A stretch of 5,015 nucleotides of DNA from Paraglaciecola arctica (lineage in GTDB: Bacteria > Pseudomonadota > Gammaproteobacteria > Enterobacterales > Alteromonadaceae): assembly GCA_003232445.1 (NCBI GenBank), contig QIJM01000270.1:1-5015 (forward strand), given 5' to 3'. The notes beneath the pieces were generated by a model, which was given only the letters and a program-made list of their open reading frames with translations, was not told the origin of the DNA and searched no databases. A program made the translations under genes and the position numbers. Position 1 is the first letter of the stretch, and every line of letters starts with the position of its first letter. Positions 1 through 5,015 of this stretch are shown piece after piece.

Positions 1-245
1 AGGGCGTTAACAAGGCGATTGTTGCTTGGGTCACCGTCTGCGCTGATTTGTCATTAATTCGCTTTGAGACGGTGAAGCTTGTGGCCCGCTCTACGAGGGT
101 CAACAAGGCTACTGTGGCCTTTGCCTATGACAAGTTCGATCTCCCAATCACCCACGCGACCCTTATCATCAACAATCTTAGGGCGCTTATCAATGCTGAC
201 GCGATTCTTTATATGCCCACGTCCTGCCGAGTCTTTACTGCGTGG
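1..245 (-). pseudogene. IS30-family transposase fragment, frameshifted and truncated
   Basis: Read on the minus strand, this encodes part of the catalytic core of an IS30-family DDE transposase. From about 239 down to 111 one frame gives the family landmarks IKNRVSIDKRP, then VDDKGRVGDWE, then LVIGKGHS. After about 110 the homology continues in another frame as LTLVERATSFTVSK, then a stretch resembling INDKSAQTVTQATIALLTP, open to the left edge. The change fits loss of two bases (a GG from a Gly codon) at about 110-111. The residue expected to be the first catalytic Asp, in the usual WEGDT/WEIDT motif, reads Glu (codon at 137-135). An in-frame TAG at 248-246 closes the frame upstream, and no N-terminal DNA-binding region or terminal inverted repeat is visible. 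It is therefore a dead remnant. Family membership is recognised from motifs; the exact 5' limit of homology is uncertain by some tens of bases. Confidence 0.85.
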
Positions 246-252
246 CTAATTG

Positions 253-537
253 TTAGGATGGATTGGTATAATCTAGCTCTATCTCAATATTACTAATTGG
301 AATGCAACAACAGGGTAATACTTCATCATCGTCGATAAACGCCAGTGGATCGGTAGTGTATTCTATTTCTCCACTAATCAGTTTACTTCTACAAGCGCCA
401 CAATAACCTTCACGGCAATGGTATTGAATTCCAATATTGTGCTGTTCGATGGTTTCTAGCAGGGTATTTTGCGGTGGATGTTGGACAGTTTTATGATCTT
501 TTATCGTCACCATAAAACTGTCGTTGTTTTTACTCAT
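253..537 (-). CDS. yfaE: 2Fe-2S ferredoxin-like protein YfaE (NrdB cofactor maintenance)
   Basis: This 94-residue cytosolic ferredoxin supplies electrons to NrdB to assemble and regenerate its diferric-tyrosyl radical cofactor, the role established for Escherichia coli YfaE. The plant-type 2Fe-2S cysteine pattern is clear: C41-x4-C46-x2-C49 in CREGYCGAC, then C76 in the LPCCC run. The motif DPLAFIDDDEVLPCCC and the NIEIEL end match YfaE closely. It follows nrdB by 19 bp on the same strand, so it is almost certainly cotranscribed. The chosen ATG (537) adds about eight residues relative to E. coli YfaE; Met9 (codon 513-511) is an equally plausible start, and neither has a visible Shine-Dalgarno. 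The tail DYTNPS extends past the usual C-terminus. The stop lies only a few bases from the transposase remnant, so the tail may be native or formed by the rearrangement. Confidence 0.93.
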   Translation of the reverse strand: MSKNNDSFMVTIKDHKTVQHPPQNTLLETIEQHNIGIQYHCREGYCGACRSKLISGEIEYTTDPLAFIDDDEVLPCCCIPISNIEIELDYTNPS

Positions 538-541
538 TTTA

Positions 542-567
542 TTTATAAGTCAACGTTTATAAGTCAA
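542..567. repeat. 12-bp tandem direct repeat at the nrdB stop / yfaE leader
   Basis: The sequence tttataagtcaa occurs at 542-553 and again at 556-567, separated by cg. On the minus strand the first-read copy carries the last nrdB codons and its TAA stop. The second copy fills most of the 19-bp gap up to the yfaE ATG. It looks like a slippage duplication with a 14-bp period. It leaves no purine-rich ribosome site in front of yfaE. Confidence 0.8.
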
Positions 568-1687
568 AGTCATCAAAATCATCGGCACTGACTTCAGAGT
601 CAATTTGCCCGACTAAATAAGAGCTGATTTCAGACTCTTGCGGCGCAACTTGCACGTTGTCAGAACTTAAGTAGCTATTCATCCATGGCAGGGGGTTATT
701 TTTTATGTCAAACGGCTGACCCAAGCCTATGGCCGACATACGATGATTAGCAATAAATTCAACGTACTGACATAAAATCTCTTTGTTTAGGCCAATCATG
801 GAGCCGTGTTGAAATAAAAATGCAGCCCATTCTTTTTCTTGCTCTACGGCATGCAGGAATATCTGTGTGGCTTGTTCTTTACATTCCTCAGCTATTTCGG
901 CCATTTCTGGATCATCTTTGCCTTTAGCCCATAAGTTCAATATATGCTGAGTAGAGGTGAGATGTAAATTTTCATCACGAGCAATAAGCCGAATAATTTT
1001 CGAATTGCCTTCCATTAATTCACGCTCTGCAAATGCAAAGGTACAAGCAAAAGATACATAAAAACGTATGGCTTCTAAGGCGTTGACTGAGTTCATGCAT
1101 AGGTAAAGTTTTTTCTTAAGTTCACGCATAGTGATGTTATGGCTAATACCATCGACTATGTGTGTGCCTTCACCCAATGTTTGCCACAATTGGGTCGCAA
1201 AAATGAGGTCATCGTAATATTTGGATATATCTGTAGCGCGTTTTTTGATTTCTTCATTTTTAACTATGTCTTCAAAAATGCTACTGGGATCACTAAATAG
1301 GTTACGTAAAATGTGGGTGTATGAGCGTGAGTGAATCGTTTCAAAAAATGACCATGTCTCTACCCAAGTTTCTAATTCTGGAATAGAAATAATCGGCAAA
1401 AACGCGATGTTGGGGCTTCTACCTTGAATCGAATCAAGCAATGTTTGATATTTCAGGTTAGAAATAAAAATATGTTTTTCTGAGTCACTTAATTTTTGAA
1501 AATCAATTCTGTCTTGACTCACATCAACTTCTTCAGGGCGCCAAAAAAAGCTAATTTGTTTTTCGATCAACTTTTCAAAAATCGGATGCTTTTGTTGGTC
1601 ATAACGTGCCACATTGACTGGGTTACCGAAAAACATCGGTTCTGTCAGTGGGTTGTTATTTACTTGATTAAAAGTTGTATATTTCAT
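557..1687 (-). CDS. nrdB: Class Ia ribonucleoside-diphosphate reductase, beta subunit (R2)
   Basis: NrdB carries the diiron centre and stable tyrosyl radical that NrdA uses to reduce ribonucleoside diphosphates; the active enzyme is a cytosolic alpha2beta2 complex. The protein is 376 residues, the same length as E. coli NrdB, and aligns without obvious gaps. Counting the initiator Met, the metal ligands are D85, E116, H119, E205, E239 and H242, and the radical tyrosine is Y123 (motif ETIHSRSYTH). W49 in the FFWRPEEVDV motif and Y357 in the C-terminal tail (SSYLVGQIDSEV) preserve the radical-transfer path and the NrdA-docking tail. It begins 64 bp after the nrdA stop and is followed 19 bp later by yfaE. 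The MKYTTF start aligns with E. coli MAYTTF, which supports the chosen ATG, although no Shine-Dalgarno precedes it. It appears fully functional. Confidence 0.98.
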   Translation of the reverse strand: MKYTTFNQVNNNPLTEPMFFGNPVNVARYDQQKHPIFEKLIEKQISFFWRPEEVDVSQDRIDFQKLSDSEKHIFISNLKYQTLLDSIQGRSPNIAFLPIISIPELETWVETWSFFETIHSRSYTHILRNLFSDPSSIFEDIVKNEEIKKRATDISKYYDDLIFATQLWQTLGEGTHIVDGISHNITMRELKKKLYLCMNSVNALEAIRFYVSFACTFAFAERELMEGNSKIIRLIARDENLHLTSTQHILNLWAKGKDDPEMAEIAEECKEQATQIFLHAVEQEKEWAAFLFQHGSMIGLNKEILCQYVEFIANHRMSAIGLGQPFDIKNNPLPWMNSYLSSDNVQVAPQESEISSYLVGQIDSEVSADDFDDFDL

Positions 1688-1726
1688 TAAGTGTTGTTGC
1701 CATTAATAATTCAAACCGCTAAGAAA

Positions 1727-1744
1727 CAGCTGCTTAAGCAGCTG
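1727..1744 (-). promoter_or_regulatory. Perfect 18-bp palindrome between nrdA and nrdB (intercistronic hairpin)
   Basis: CAGCTGCTTAAGCAGCTG is its own reverse complement. In the nrdA-nrdB transcript it can fold as a 7-bp GC-rich stem (CAGCUGC/GCAGCUG) with a UUAA loop. It starts 7 bases after the nrdA stop and is followed by UUUCUU. That makes it a weak terminator-like or processing/stabilising hairpin that could set the ratio of NrdA to NrdB mRNA. The structure is directly visible; its function is inferred. Confidence 0.55.
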
Positions 1745-1751
1745 ACTGAAT

Positions 1752-4067
1752 TTATATTTTACATGCGCCGCCTGCGCAATCGTCATCTTCTTCTACTATC
1801 ACTTCTTTTGGCACAAACTTTTGGCTCGTCAGTTCTTGCTGAGTAGCGTCGTCCGCCCCATCACGGGTATTGTGGTAATACAGGGTTTTGATCCCTAGTT
1901 TATAGCTGGTCAACAAGTCTTGAAGTAGTAACTTCATAGGTACTTTGCCGCCTTCATACTTATTTGGGTCGTAACTGGTGTTAGCAGAAATAGTTTGATC
2001 AACAAATTTTTGCATGATGCCAGCCAGTTGCAGGTAACCGTTGTTTGATGGTAAATCCCATAACAACTCGTATTTATCTTTAAGCCTTTCGTATTCAGGC
2101 ACGACTTGTTTTAACACGCCATCTTTACTGGATTTAATACTGATATGCCCGCGAGGTGGTTCAATTCCATTTGTGGCATTGGATATTTGCGACGATGTTT
2201 CTGAGGGCATCAATGCCGACAGCGTACTGTTACGTAAACCGTATTGTTTAATCTCAGCTCTGAGTGAATCCCAGTCACAATGTAGCGGCTCGTCACAAAT
2301 TTTATCAAGATCCTTTTTATAGGTATCAATTGGCATTAGGCCTTGGAAATAAGTGGTTTCGTCGAACTTAGGACAAGCGCCTTTTTCTTTGGCTAAATTA
2401 CAAGATGCCTGCATTAAGTGATATTGCATGGCTTCGAAGGTTCTATGCACTAAACCATTAGCGCTACCGTCTGAATATTTCACACCGTTTTTGGCTAGGT
2501 AATAAGCAAAGTTAATCACGCCTATACCCAATGTGCGACGACCCATAGTAGCGTTGAATGCTGCTGGAACAGGGTAATCTTGGTAATCTAACAAACTGTC
2601 GAGTGCGCGCACAGCTAAGTCAGACAATTCAGCAAACTCATCCAAACTTTCAATCGCACCTAAGTTAAATGCTGATAACGTACATAAGGCAATTTCGCCA
2701 TTCTCGTCATTCACATGTGCCAGAGGTTTAGTTGGTAAGGCTATTTCTAAACACAAATTACTTTGACGAACCGGAGCCAATTTAGGGTTAAACGGGCTGT
2801 GGGTATTACAGTGATCGACATTCTGCAAATAAATGCGCCCAGTACTGGCTCGCTCTTGCATAAATAAGCTAAATAATTCAATGGCTTTGATGTGTTTTTT
2901 ACGGATGCTTTGATCTTTTTCGTATTGCACATATAAACGTTCGAATTCATCTTGGTCGGCAAAGAACGCGTCGTAAAGACCAGGCGTGTCTGAAGGGCTG
3001 AATAATGTAATGTGTTGATCTTTTATCAAACGGGTATACATCAACTTATTGAATTGCACACCGTAGTCCAAGTGACGTACACGGTTTTCTTCAACACCAC
3101 GGTTATTTTTCAACACCAATAGTGATTCGACTTCTAAATGCCATAAGGGGTAAAACAAGGTTGCTGCACCACCACGCACACCACCTTGTGAACAGCTTTT
3201 TACTGCTGTTTGGAAGTACTTATAAAAAGGGATGCAACCAGTATGATAGGCTTCGCCACCACGAATAGGGCTACCTAATGCACGAATACGCCCTGCATTA
3301 ACACCAATGCCCGCTCGTTGGCTAACATATTTTACTATGGCGCTGGCTGTGGCGTTAATTGAGTCTAGACTGTCACCGGCTTCAATTAATACACAAGAAC
3401 TAAATTGACGGGTAGGGGTTCTAACACCTGCCATAATAGGCGTGGGCAACGAAATTTTAAACTTAGACGTGGCATCATAAAAACGTTTGATGTAGTCCAT
3501 GCGGGTATCTTTTTCATAGTTAGCAAACAAACAAGCCGCTACTAATATATATAAGAACTGCGCACTTTCGTAAATTTCGCCGGTCACACGGTTTTGAACG
3601 AGGTATTTGCCTTCGAGTTGTTTAACTGCCGCATAACTGAAATCCATATCACGCCAATGATCGAGGTATTCATTCATCTCATCGAATTCGGCGTCGCTGT
3701 AATCTTGCAGTAAATGTTGGTCGTACTTACCTTTATCCACCATGCTTTTAACATGATCTTTCAAAACAGGTGGCTCAAAACGACGATAGGCTTTTTTGCG
3801 TAAATGGAATATGGCTAATCGCGCGGCTAAATATTGATAGTCTGGACAATCTGTCGAGATAAGATCGGCTGCAGAGCGTATAAGTGTTTCGTGAATATCA
3901 GCAGTTTTAATACCATCGTAGAATTGAATGTGTGCTTTCATTTCTACTTGTGAAACGGAAACGTTATTTAGTCCTTTGGCTGCCCATTCGATTACTTTAT
4001 GGATTTTATCCAATTCAATAATCTCACGCTCGCCAGTACGTTTGGTGACGTATAAATTGTTATTCAT
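1752..4067 (-). CDS. nrdA: Class Ia ribonucleoside-diphosphate reductase, alpha subunit (R1)
   Basis: NrdA is the catalytic and allosteric subunit converting NDPs to dNDPs for DNA synthesis. The protein is 771 residues, versus 761 in E. coli, and residue numbering coincides through Y731. An N-terminal ATP-cone (about residues 5-95, starting VTKRTGEREIIELDKIHKV) senses ATP/dATP for overall activity control. The active-site set is complete: C225, N437, C439 (thiyl radical), E441 and C462. D232 lies in the specificity-site region. Y730 and Y731 (TLYYHNTRDGADD) complete the radical path from NrdB. The C-terminal redox pair C764/C769 (CAGGACKI) can be reduced by thioredoxin or glutaredoxin. There is no intein or frame disruption. 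The start gives MNNNLYVTKR, matching E. coli MNQNLLVTKR, but has no clear Shine-Dalgarno. It leads the nrdA-nrdB-yfaE unit and is probably NrdR-repressed through the upstream boxes. Confidence 0.99.
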   Translation of the reverse strand: MNNNLYVTKRTGEREIIELDKIHKVIEWAAKGLNNVSVSQVEMKAHIQFYDGIKTADIHETLIRSAADLISTDCPDYQYLAARLAIFHLRKKAYRRFEPPVLKDHVKSMVDKGKYDQHLLQDYSDAEFDEMNEYLDHWRDMDFSYAAVKQLEGKYLVQNRVTGEIYESAQFLYILVAACLFANYEKDTRMDYIKRFYDATSKFKISLPTPIMAGVRTPTRQFSSCVLIEAGDSLDSINATASAIVKYVSQRAGIGVNAGRIRALGSPIRGGEAYHTGCIPFYKYFQTAVKSCSQGGVRGGAATLFYPLWHLEVESLLVLKNNRGVEENRVRHLDYGVQFNKLMYTRLIKDQHITLFSPSDTPGLYDAFFADQDEFERLYVQYEKDQSIRKKHIKAIELFSLFMQERASTGRIYLQNVDHCNTHSPFNPKLAPVRQSNLCLEIALPTKPLAHVNDENGEIALCTLSAFNLGAIESLDEFAELSDLAVRALDSLLDYQDYPVPAAFNATMGRRTLGIGVINFAYYLAKNGVKYSDGSANGLVHRTFEAMQYHLMQASCNLAKEKGACPKFDETTYFQGLMPIDTYKKDLDKICDEPLHCDWDSLRAEIKQYGLRNSTLSALMPSETSSQISNATNGIEPPRGHISIKSSKDGVLKQVVPEYERLKDKYELLWDLPSNNGYLQLAGIMQKFVDQTISANTSYDPNKYEGGKVPMKLLLQDLLTSYKLGIKTLYYHNTRDGADDATQQELTSQKFVPKEVIVEEDDDCAGGACKI

Positions 4068-4092
4068 GTTTTAGCCGTTACTTTATTATTTT

Positions 4093-4110
4093 AAGTCATA
4101 TAGATGACTT
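4093..4110. repeat. Inverted repeat in the nrdA 5' leader
   Basis: The arms aagtcat (4093-4099) and atgactt (4104-4110) flank a 4-base spacer, ending 26 bases before the nrdA ATG. In RNA this is a short 7-bp hairpin that could affect translation or mRNA stability. In DNA it could be an operator half-site pair. No known regulator is recognised. Confidence 0.45.
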
Positions 4111-4244
4111 TTATTTAGCGCGAAAACGCATTGTTAGAGTTGCCTAACCCTAAGTCCTTTTATAATTGTTAATTCGAACACTTTTTATGTTTTTCAATGC
4201 TTTTTTGATTTTTTTGATTTGGTTGTGTTTTCATAATCAACAGA

Positions 4245-4292
4245 ACACAAGATAGTGAGGTTTTTGATGCAATGCAACCCAACATGTAGTGG
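4245..4292. promoter_or_regulatory. Proximal NrdR-box pair
   Basis: Two 16-bp sites resemble the palindromic NrdR box (acaCwAtATaTwGtgt as I recall the published consensus). They are ACACAAGATAGTGAGG at 4245-4260 and ACCCAACATGTAGTGG at 4277-4292, each matching 12 of 16 positions by my count. They are separated by 16 bp, so the centres are 32 bp apart, the three-turn spacing typical of paired NrdR sites. The pair brackets the candidate nrdA promoter. NrdR represses ribonucleotide reductase genes in response to adenine nucleotide loading, so this is the likely control point of nrdA-nrdB-yfaE. Confidence 0.7.
4249..4277 (-). promoter_or_regulatory. Candidate sigma-70 promoter of nrdA (proximal)
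   Basis: On the minus strand, TTGCAT (4277-4272) and TATCTT (4254-4249) are separated by exactly 17 bp. Each is an imperfect match to the -35/-10 consensus (3/6 and 4/6). Transcription would begin near 4242, giving a leader of about 175 nt before the nrdA ATG. The -10 element lies inside one NrdR box and the -35 element touches the other. That layout suits repression and raises confidence above that from the weak hexamers alone. Confidence 0.5.
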
Positions 4293-4315
4293 TTTTGTGT
4301 GCGATCTTGGTGCAG

Positions 4316-4344
4316 AAAAAAATAGGTTAGTAATGACTCACCTA
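4316..4344 (-). terminator. Intrinsic-terminator-like hairpin upstream of the proximal nrdA promoter
   Basis: On the minus strand the transcript can pair UAGGU-g-AGU with ACU-a-ACCUA around a CAUU loop. That is 8 base pairs with one internal G-A mismatch (4344-4323). Seven uridines follow immediately (4322-4316). It could end transcripts from ubiG-gph, keeping them out of nrdA, or attenuate transcripts starting at the distal NrdR site. The stem is moderate in strength, so efficiency is uncertain. Confidence 0.55.
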
Positions 4345-4444
4345 AAAGCGCCTTTTGAGTTTCGTTTAAAAGAAATGCAAGACAATATTTAGGATATTTT
4401 TTTTATTAAATTATTTTTAATGTAAAAAACCGAGATTTAATATT

Positions 4445-4492
4445 TATCGATATATAGGGGTGAAAGTAGGTGGTAGACACTAGATGTCGTGT
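4445..4492. promoter_or_regulatory. Distal NrdR-box pair
   Basis: The site ACACTAGATGTCGTGT (4477-4492) has perfect ACAC/GTGT arms and matches about 13 of 16 positions of the NrdR box. Its partner TATCGATATATAGGGG (4445-4460) has weak arms but a 9-of-10 match to the CwAtATaTwG core. Centre spacing is again 32 bp with a 16-bp gap. On the minus strand the partner contains TATATA, which could serve as a -10 element of a second promoter, but no convincing -35 is seen. The pair lies between the gph remnant and the terminator-like hairpin. Confidence 0.55.
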
Positions 4493-4510
4493 TTTTGCGG
4501 AAATTGACTC

Positions 4511-4544
4511 CGATTTATTAGCTTAAAAGTAAGCTAATAAATCG
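4511..4544. repeat. Perfect 15-bp inverted repeat over the gph stop codon
   Basis: The arms at 4511-4525 and 4530-4544 are exact reverse complements with a 4-base loop (aaag on the plus strand). The structure spans the last codons and TAA stop of the gph remnant. The stem is AT-rich and no uridine run follows on either strand, so it is not a canonical terminator. It may act as a 3' mRNA stabiliser or a weak bidirectional transcription barrier. Confidence 0.6.
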
Positions 4545-4767
4545 CTAGGGTTGTGAATGCTAAGATCTGCATTCCACTCGTTAGTTTGTTGCATATCTGT
4601 GATGTAACCATATTGGGCAATCACGCTGATCATATTGGCAGCATTAGCCGCTTGAATATCTCGTTCAGCATATGATTTAGCGCGTTACCTAAGTCTCTGG
4701 CGGTATCGAGTAGGGTTCCATCAAGGTCAAATAATATTGCATTGGTTTTTTTACATTTACTTGTCAC
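4523..4767 (-). pseudogene. gph: Phosphoglycolate phosphatase, internally deleted
   Basis: Intact Gph is a HAD-superfamily phosphatase that hydrolyses 2-phosphoglycolate, for example from DNA 3'-end repair. Here a GTG start (4767-4765) overlapping the ubiG stop by 11 bp opens a frame with HAD motif I, NAILFDLDGTLLDTA, followed by DLGNALNHML. Just after this, in another frame from about 4669, comes the Gph C-terminus: AERDIQAANAANM, then VIAQYGYITD, ending LLAYF and a TAA at 4525-4523. The original N-terminal frame stops at TGA 4632-4630 and would give a 45-residue peptide. Against a family length of roughly 220 residues, about 140 are missing, including the cap domain, motifs II and III and the GD of motif IV. 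No phosphatase activity is possible. The next gene on the strand is nrdA. Recognition of both ends as Gph is confident; the exact deletion length is inferred. Confidence 0.88.
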
Positions 4768-5015
4768 TGTTCTGGCAATGGATAATGTAATTAACATCAA
4801 CATTTTGATTCGACAAATAATATTCTTGGCTAATAGGATTCATATGCAACCCAATCATTCTTTGGACTAATAGCTGTGTGTCATCTATCCAAGATATCAA
4901 TTCCGAGGGTTTAATAAACTTGTCGTGTTGGTGGGTGCCTTTAGGTACTAAACCCAATACATATTCAGCTCCCACTATGGCCATCAAATAAGACTTAATA
5001 TTTCTGTTCAAAGTA
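4757..5015 (-). CDS. ubiG: Ubiquinone biosynthesis O-methyltransferase UbiG, C-terminal part
   Basis: UbiG is the SAM-dependent methyltransferase that performs both O-methylations of ubiquinone biosynthesis at the inner face of the cytoplasmic membrane. Only the last ~86 codons are in the window; the gene continues past the right edge, and the frame is open through TLNRN at the edge. The TTG at 5011 is an internal Leu codon, not a start. Family signatures are STLNRN-like TLNRNIKSYL, then GAEYVLGLVPKGTH, then KFIKPSEL and the terminal VDVNYI, all close to E. coli UbiG. The SAM-binding Rossmann motifs would lie upstream, outside the window. Its TAA (4759-4757) overlaps the GTG of the gph remnant, which fits translational coupling in the original ubiG-gph operon. 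Confidence 0.96.
   Translation of the reverse strand, partial: TLNRNIKSYLMAIVGAEYVLGLVPKGTHQHDKFIKPSELISWIDDTQLLVQRMIGLHMNPISQEYYLSNQNVDVNYIIHCQNSDK

Larger units (their letters stand above)
4068..4522 (-). other. Long intergenic regulatory region upstream of nrdA
   Basis: These 455 bp hold no credible gene on either strand. The stretch is strongly AT-rich, with T/A runs. On the minus strand it contains, in reading order, a distal NrdR-box pair, an intrinsic-terminator-like hairpin, a proximal NrdR-box pair with an overlapping promoter, and a short inverted repeat before the nrdA start. Downstream of the proximal promoter, short T-runs (4182-4186, 4190-4194, 4201-4206, 4209-4215), including a 9-bp tandem ttttttgat at 4201-4218, are spaced roughly 8-12 bp apart and could bend the DNA. 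Confidence 0.75.

Noticed and set aside
48..296. Plus-strand open frame of 82 codons at the left edge
   Set aside because: It is antisense to the IS30 transposase remnant and the end of yfaE. The minus-strand reading gives clear IS30 motifs; this frame gives nothing recognisable.
1496..1690. Plus-strand open frame of 64 codons
   Set aside because: It lies entirely antisense to the conserved 5' end of nrdB, with no ribosome site or family resemblance.
2041..2322. Plus-strand open frame of 93 codons
   Set aside because: It is antisense to conserved nrdA codons; a shadow frame with low-complexity Ser/Leu content.
2747..2962. Minus-strand open frame of 71 codons in a second frame inside nrdA
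   Set aside because: It overlaps the NrdA active-site region around C439, which is unambiguously coding in the other frame.
1752..4067. Possible intein or inserted domain in nrdA
   Set aside because: Ribonucleotide reductase genes often carry inteins, but here residue numbering matches E. coli from the ATP-cone to Y731, so nothing is inserted.
4151..4196. Second nrdA promoter using a TATAAA element near 4155-4165
   Set aside because: The nearest TTGAAA lies about 27 bp upstream of it, too far for a sigma-70 promoter.
4243..4258. Alternative register for the NrdR box overlapping the -10 element
   Set aside because: This register matches only about 10 of 16 positions and gives 34-bp spacing to its partner. 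The register at 4245-4260 matches 12 of 16 and gives 32 bp.
1..5015. CRISPR arrays, tRNA/rRNA genes or defence systems
   Set aside because: No spaced repeat array, tRNA-like cloverleaf or rRNA-like sequence was seen. Apart from the IS30 remnant, all coding sequence is core metabolism.

Overview
This window looks like chromosome from a low-GC marine gammaproteobacterium, most likely an Alteromonadales member (Alteromonadaceae/Glaciecola-like). That placement is inferred from protein resemblance and from the gene order ubiG-gph-nrdA-nrdB-yfaE; no search was run. Every recognisable gene lies on the minus strand, so biological reading order runs from the right edge to the left.

Layout, in reading order. 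(1) 5015-4757: the C-terminal end of ubiG (ubiquinone biosynthesis O-methyltransferase), cut by the window edge. (2) 4767-4523: a broken gph (phosphoglycolate phosphatase). Its start overlaps the ubiG stop. About 33 N-terminal codons are joined directly to the last ~48 codons in another frame, so the catalytic middle is gone. (3) 4522-4068: a 455-bp regulatory stretch. It holds two NrdR-box pairs exactly 200 bp apart, a promoter overlapping the proximal pair, a terminator-like hairpin between the pairs and a small inverted repeat near the start of nrdA. (4) 4067-1752 nrdA and 1687-557 nrdB: an intact class Ia ribonucleotide reductase with all expected catalytic residues. A GC-rich palindrome sits between them. 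(5) 537-253 yfaE: the 2Fe-2S ferredoxin that maintains the NrdB cofactor. (6) 245-1: a decayed, frameshifted fragment of an IS30-family transposase abutting yfaE and running off the left edge.

Together nrdA, nrdB and yfaE form one functional unit. NrdA reduces ribonucleoside diphosphates, NrdB supplies the tyrosyl radical, and YfaE delivers electrons for assembly or repair of the NrdB diiron-tyrosyl cofactor. Expression is probably set by NrdR, the (d)ATP-sensing repressor, through the upstream boxes.

The coding part is ordinary. The parts worth a second look are the duplicated NrdR operator with a possible attenuator between the two copies, the gph internal deletion whose junction looks like microhomology, and the IS30 remnant that appears to have replaced the normal 3' flank of the nrd operon. 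I see no evidence of a wholly new biological system.
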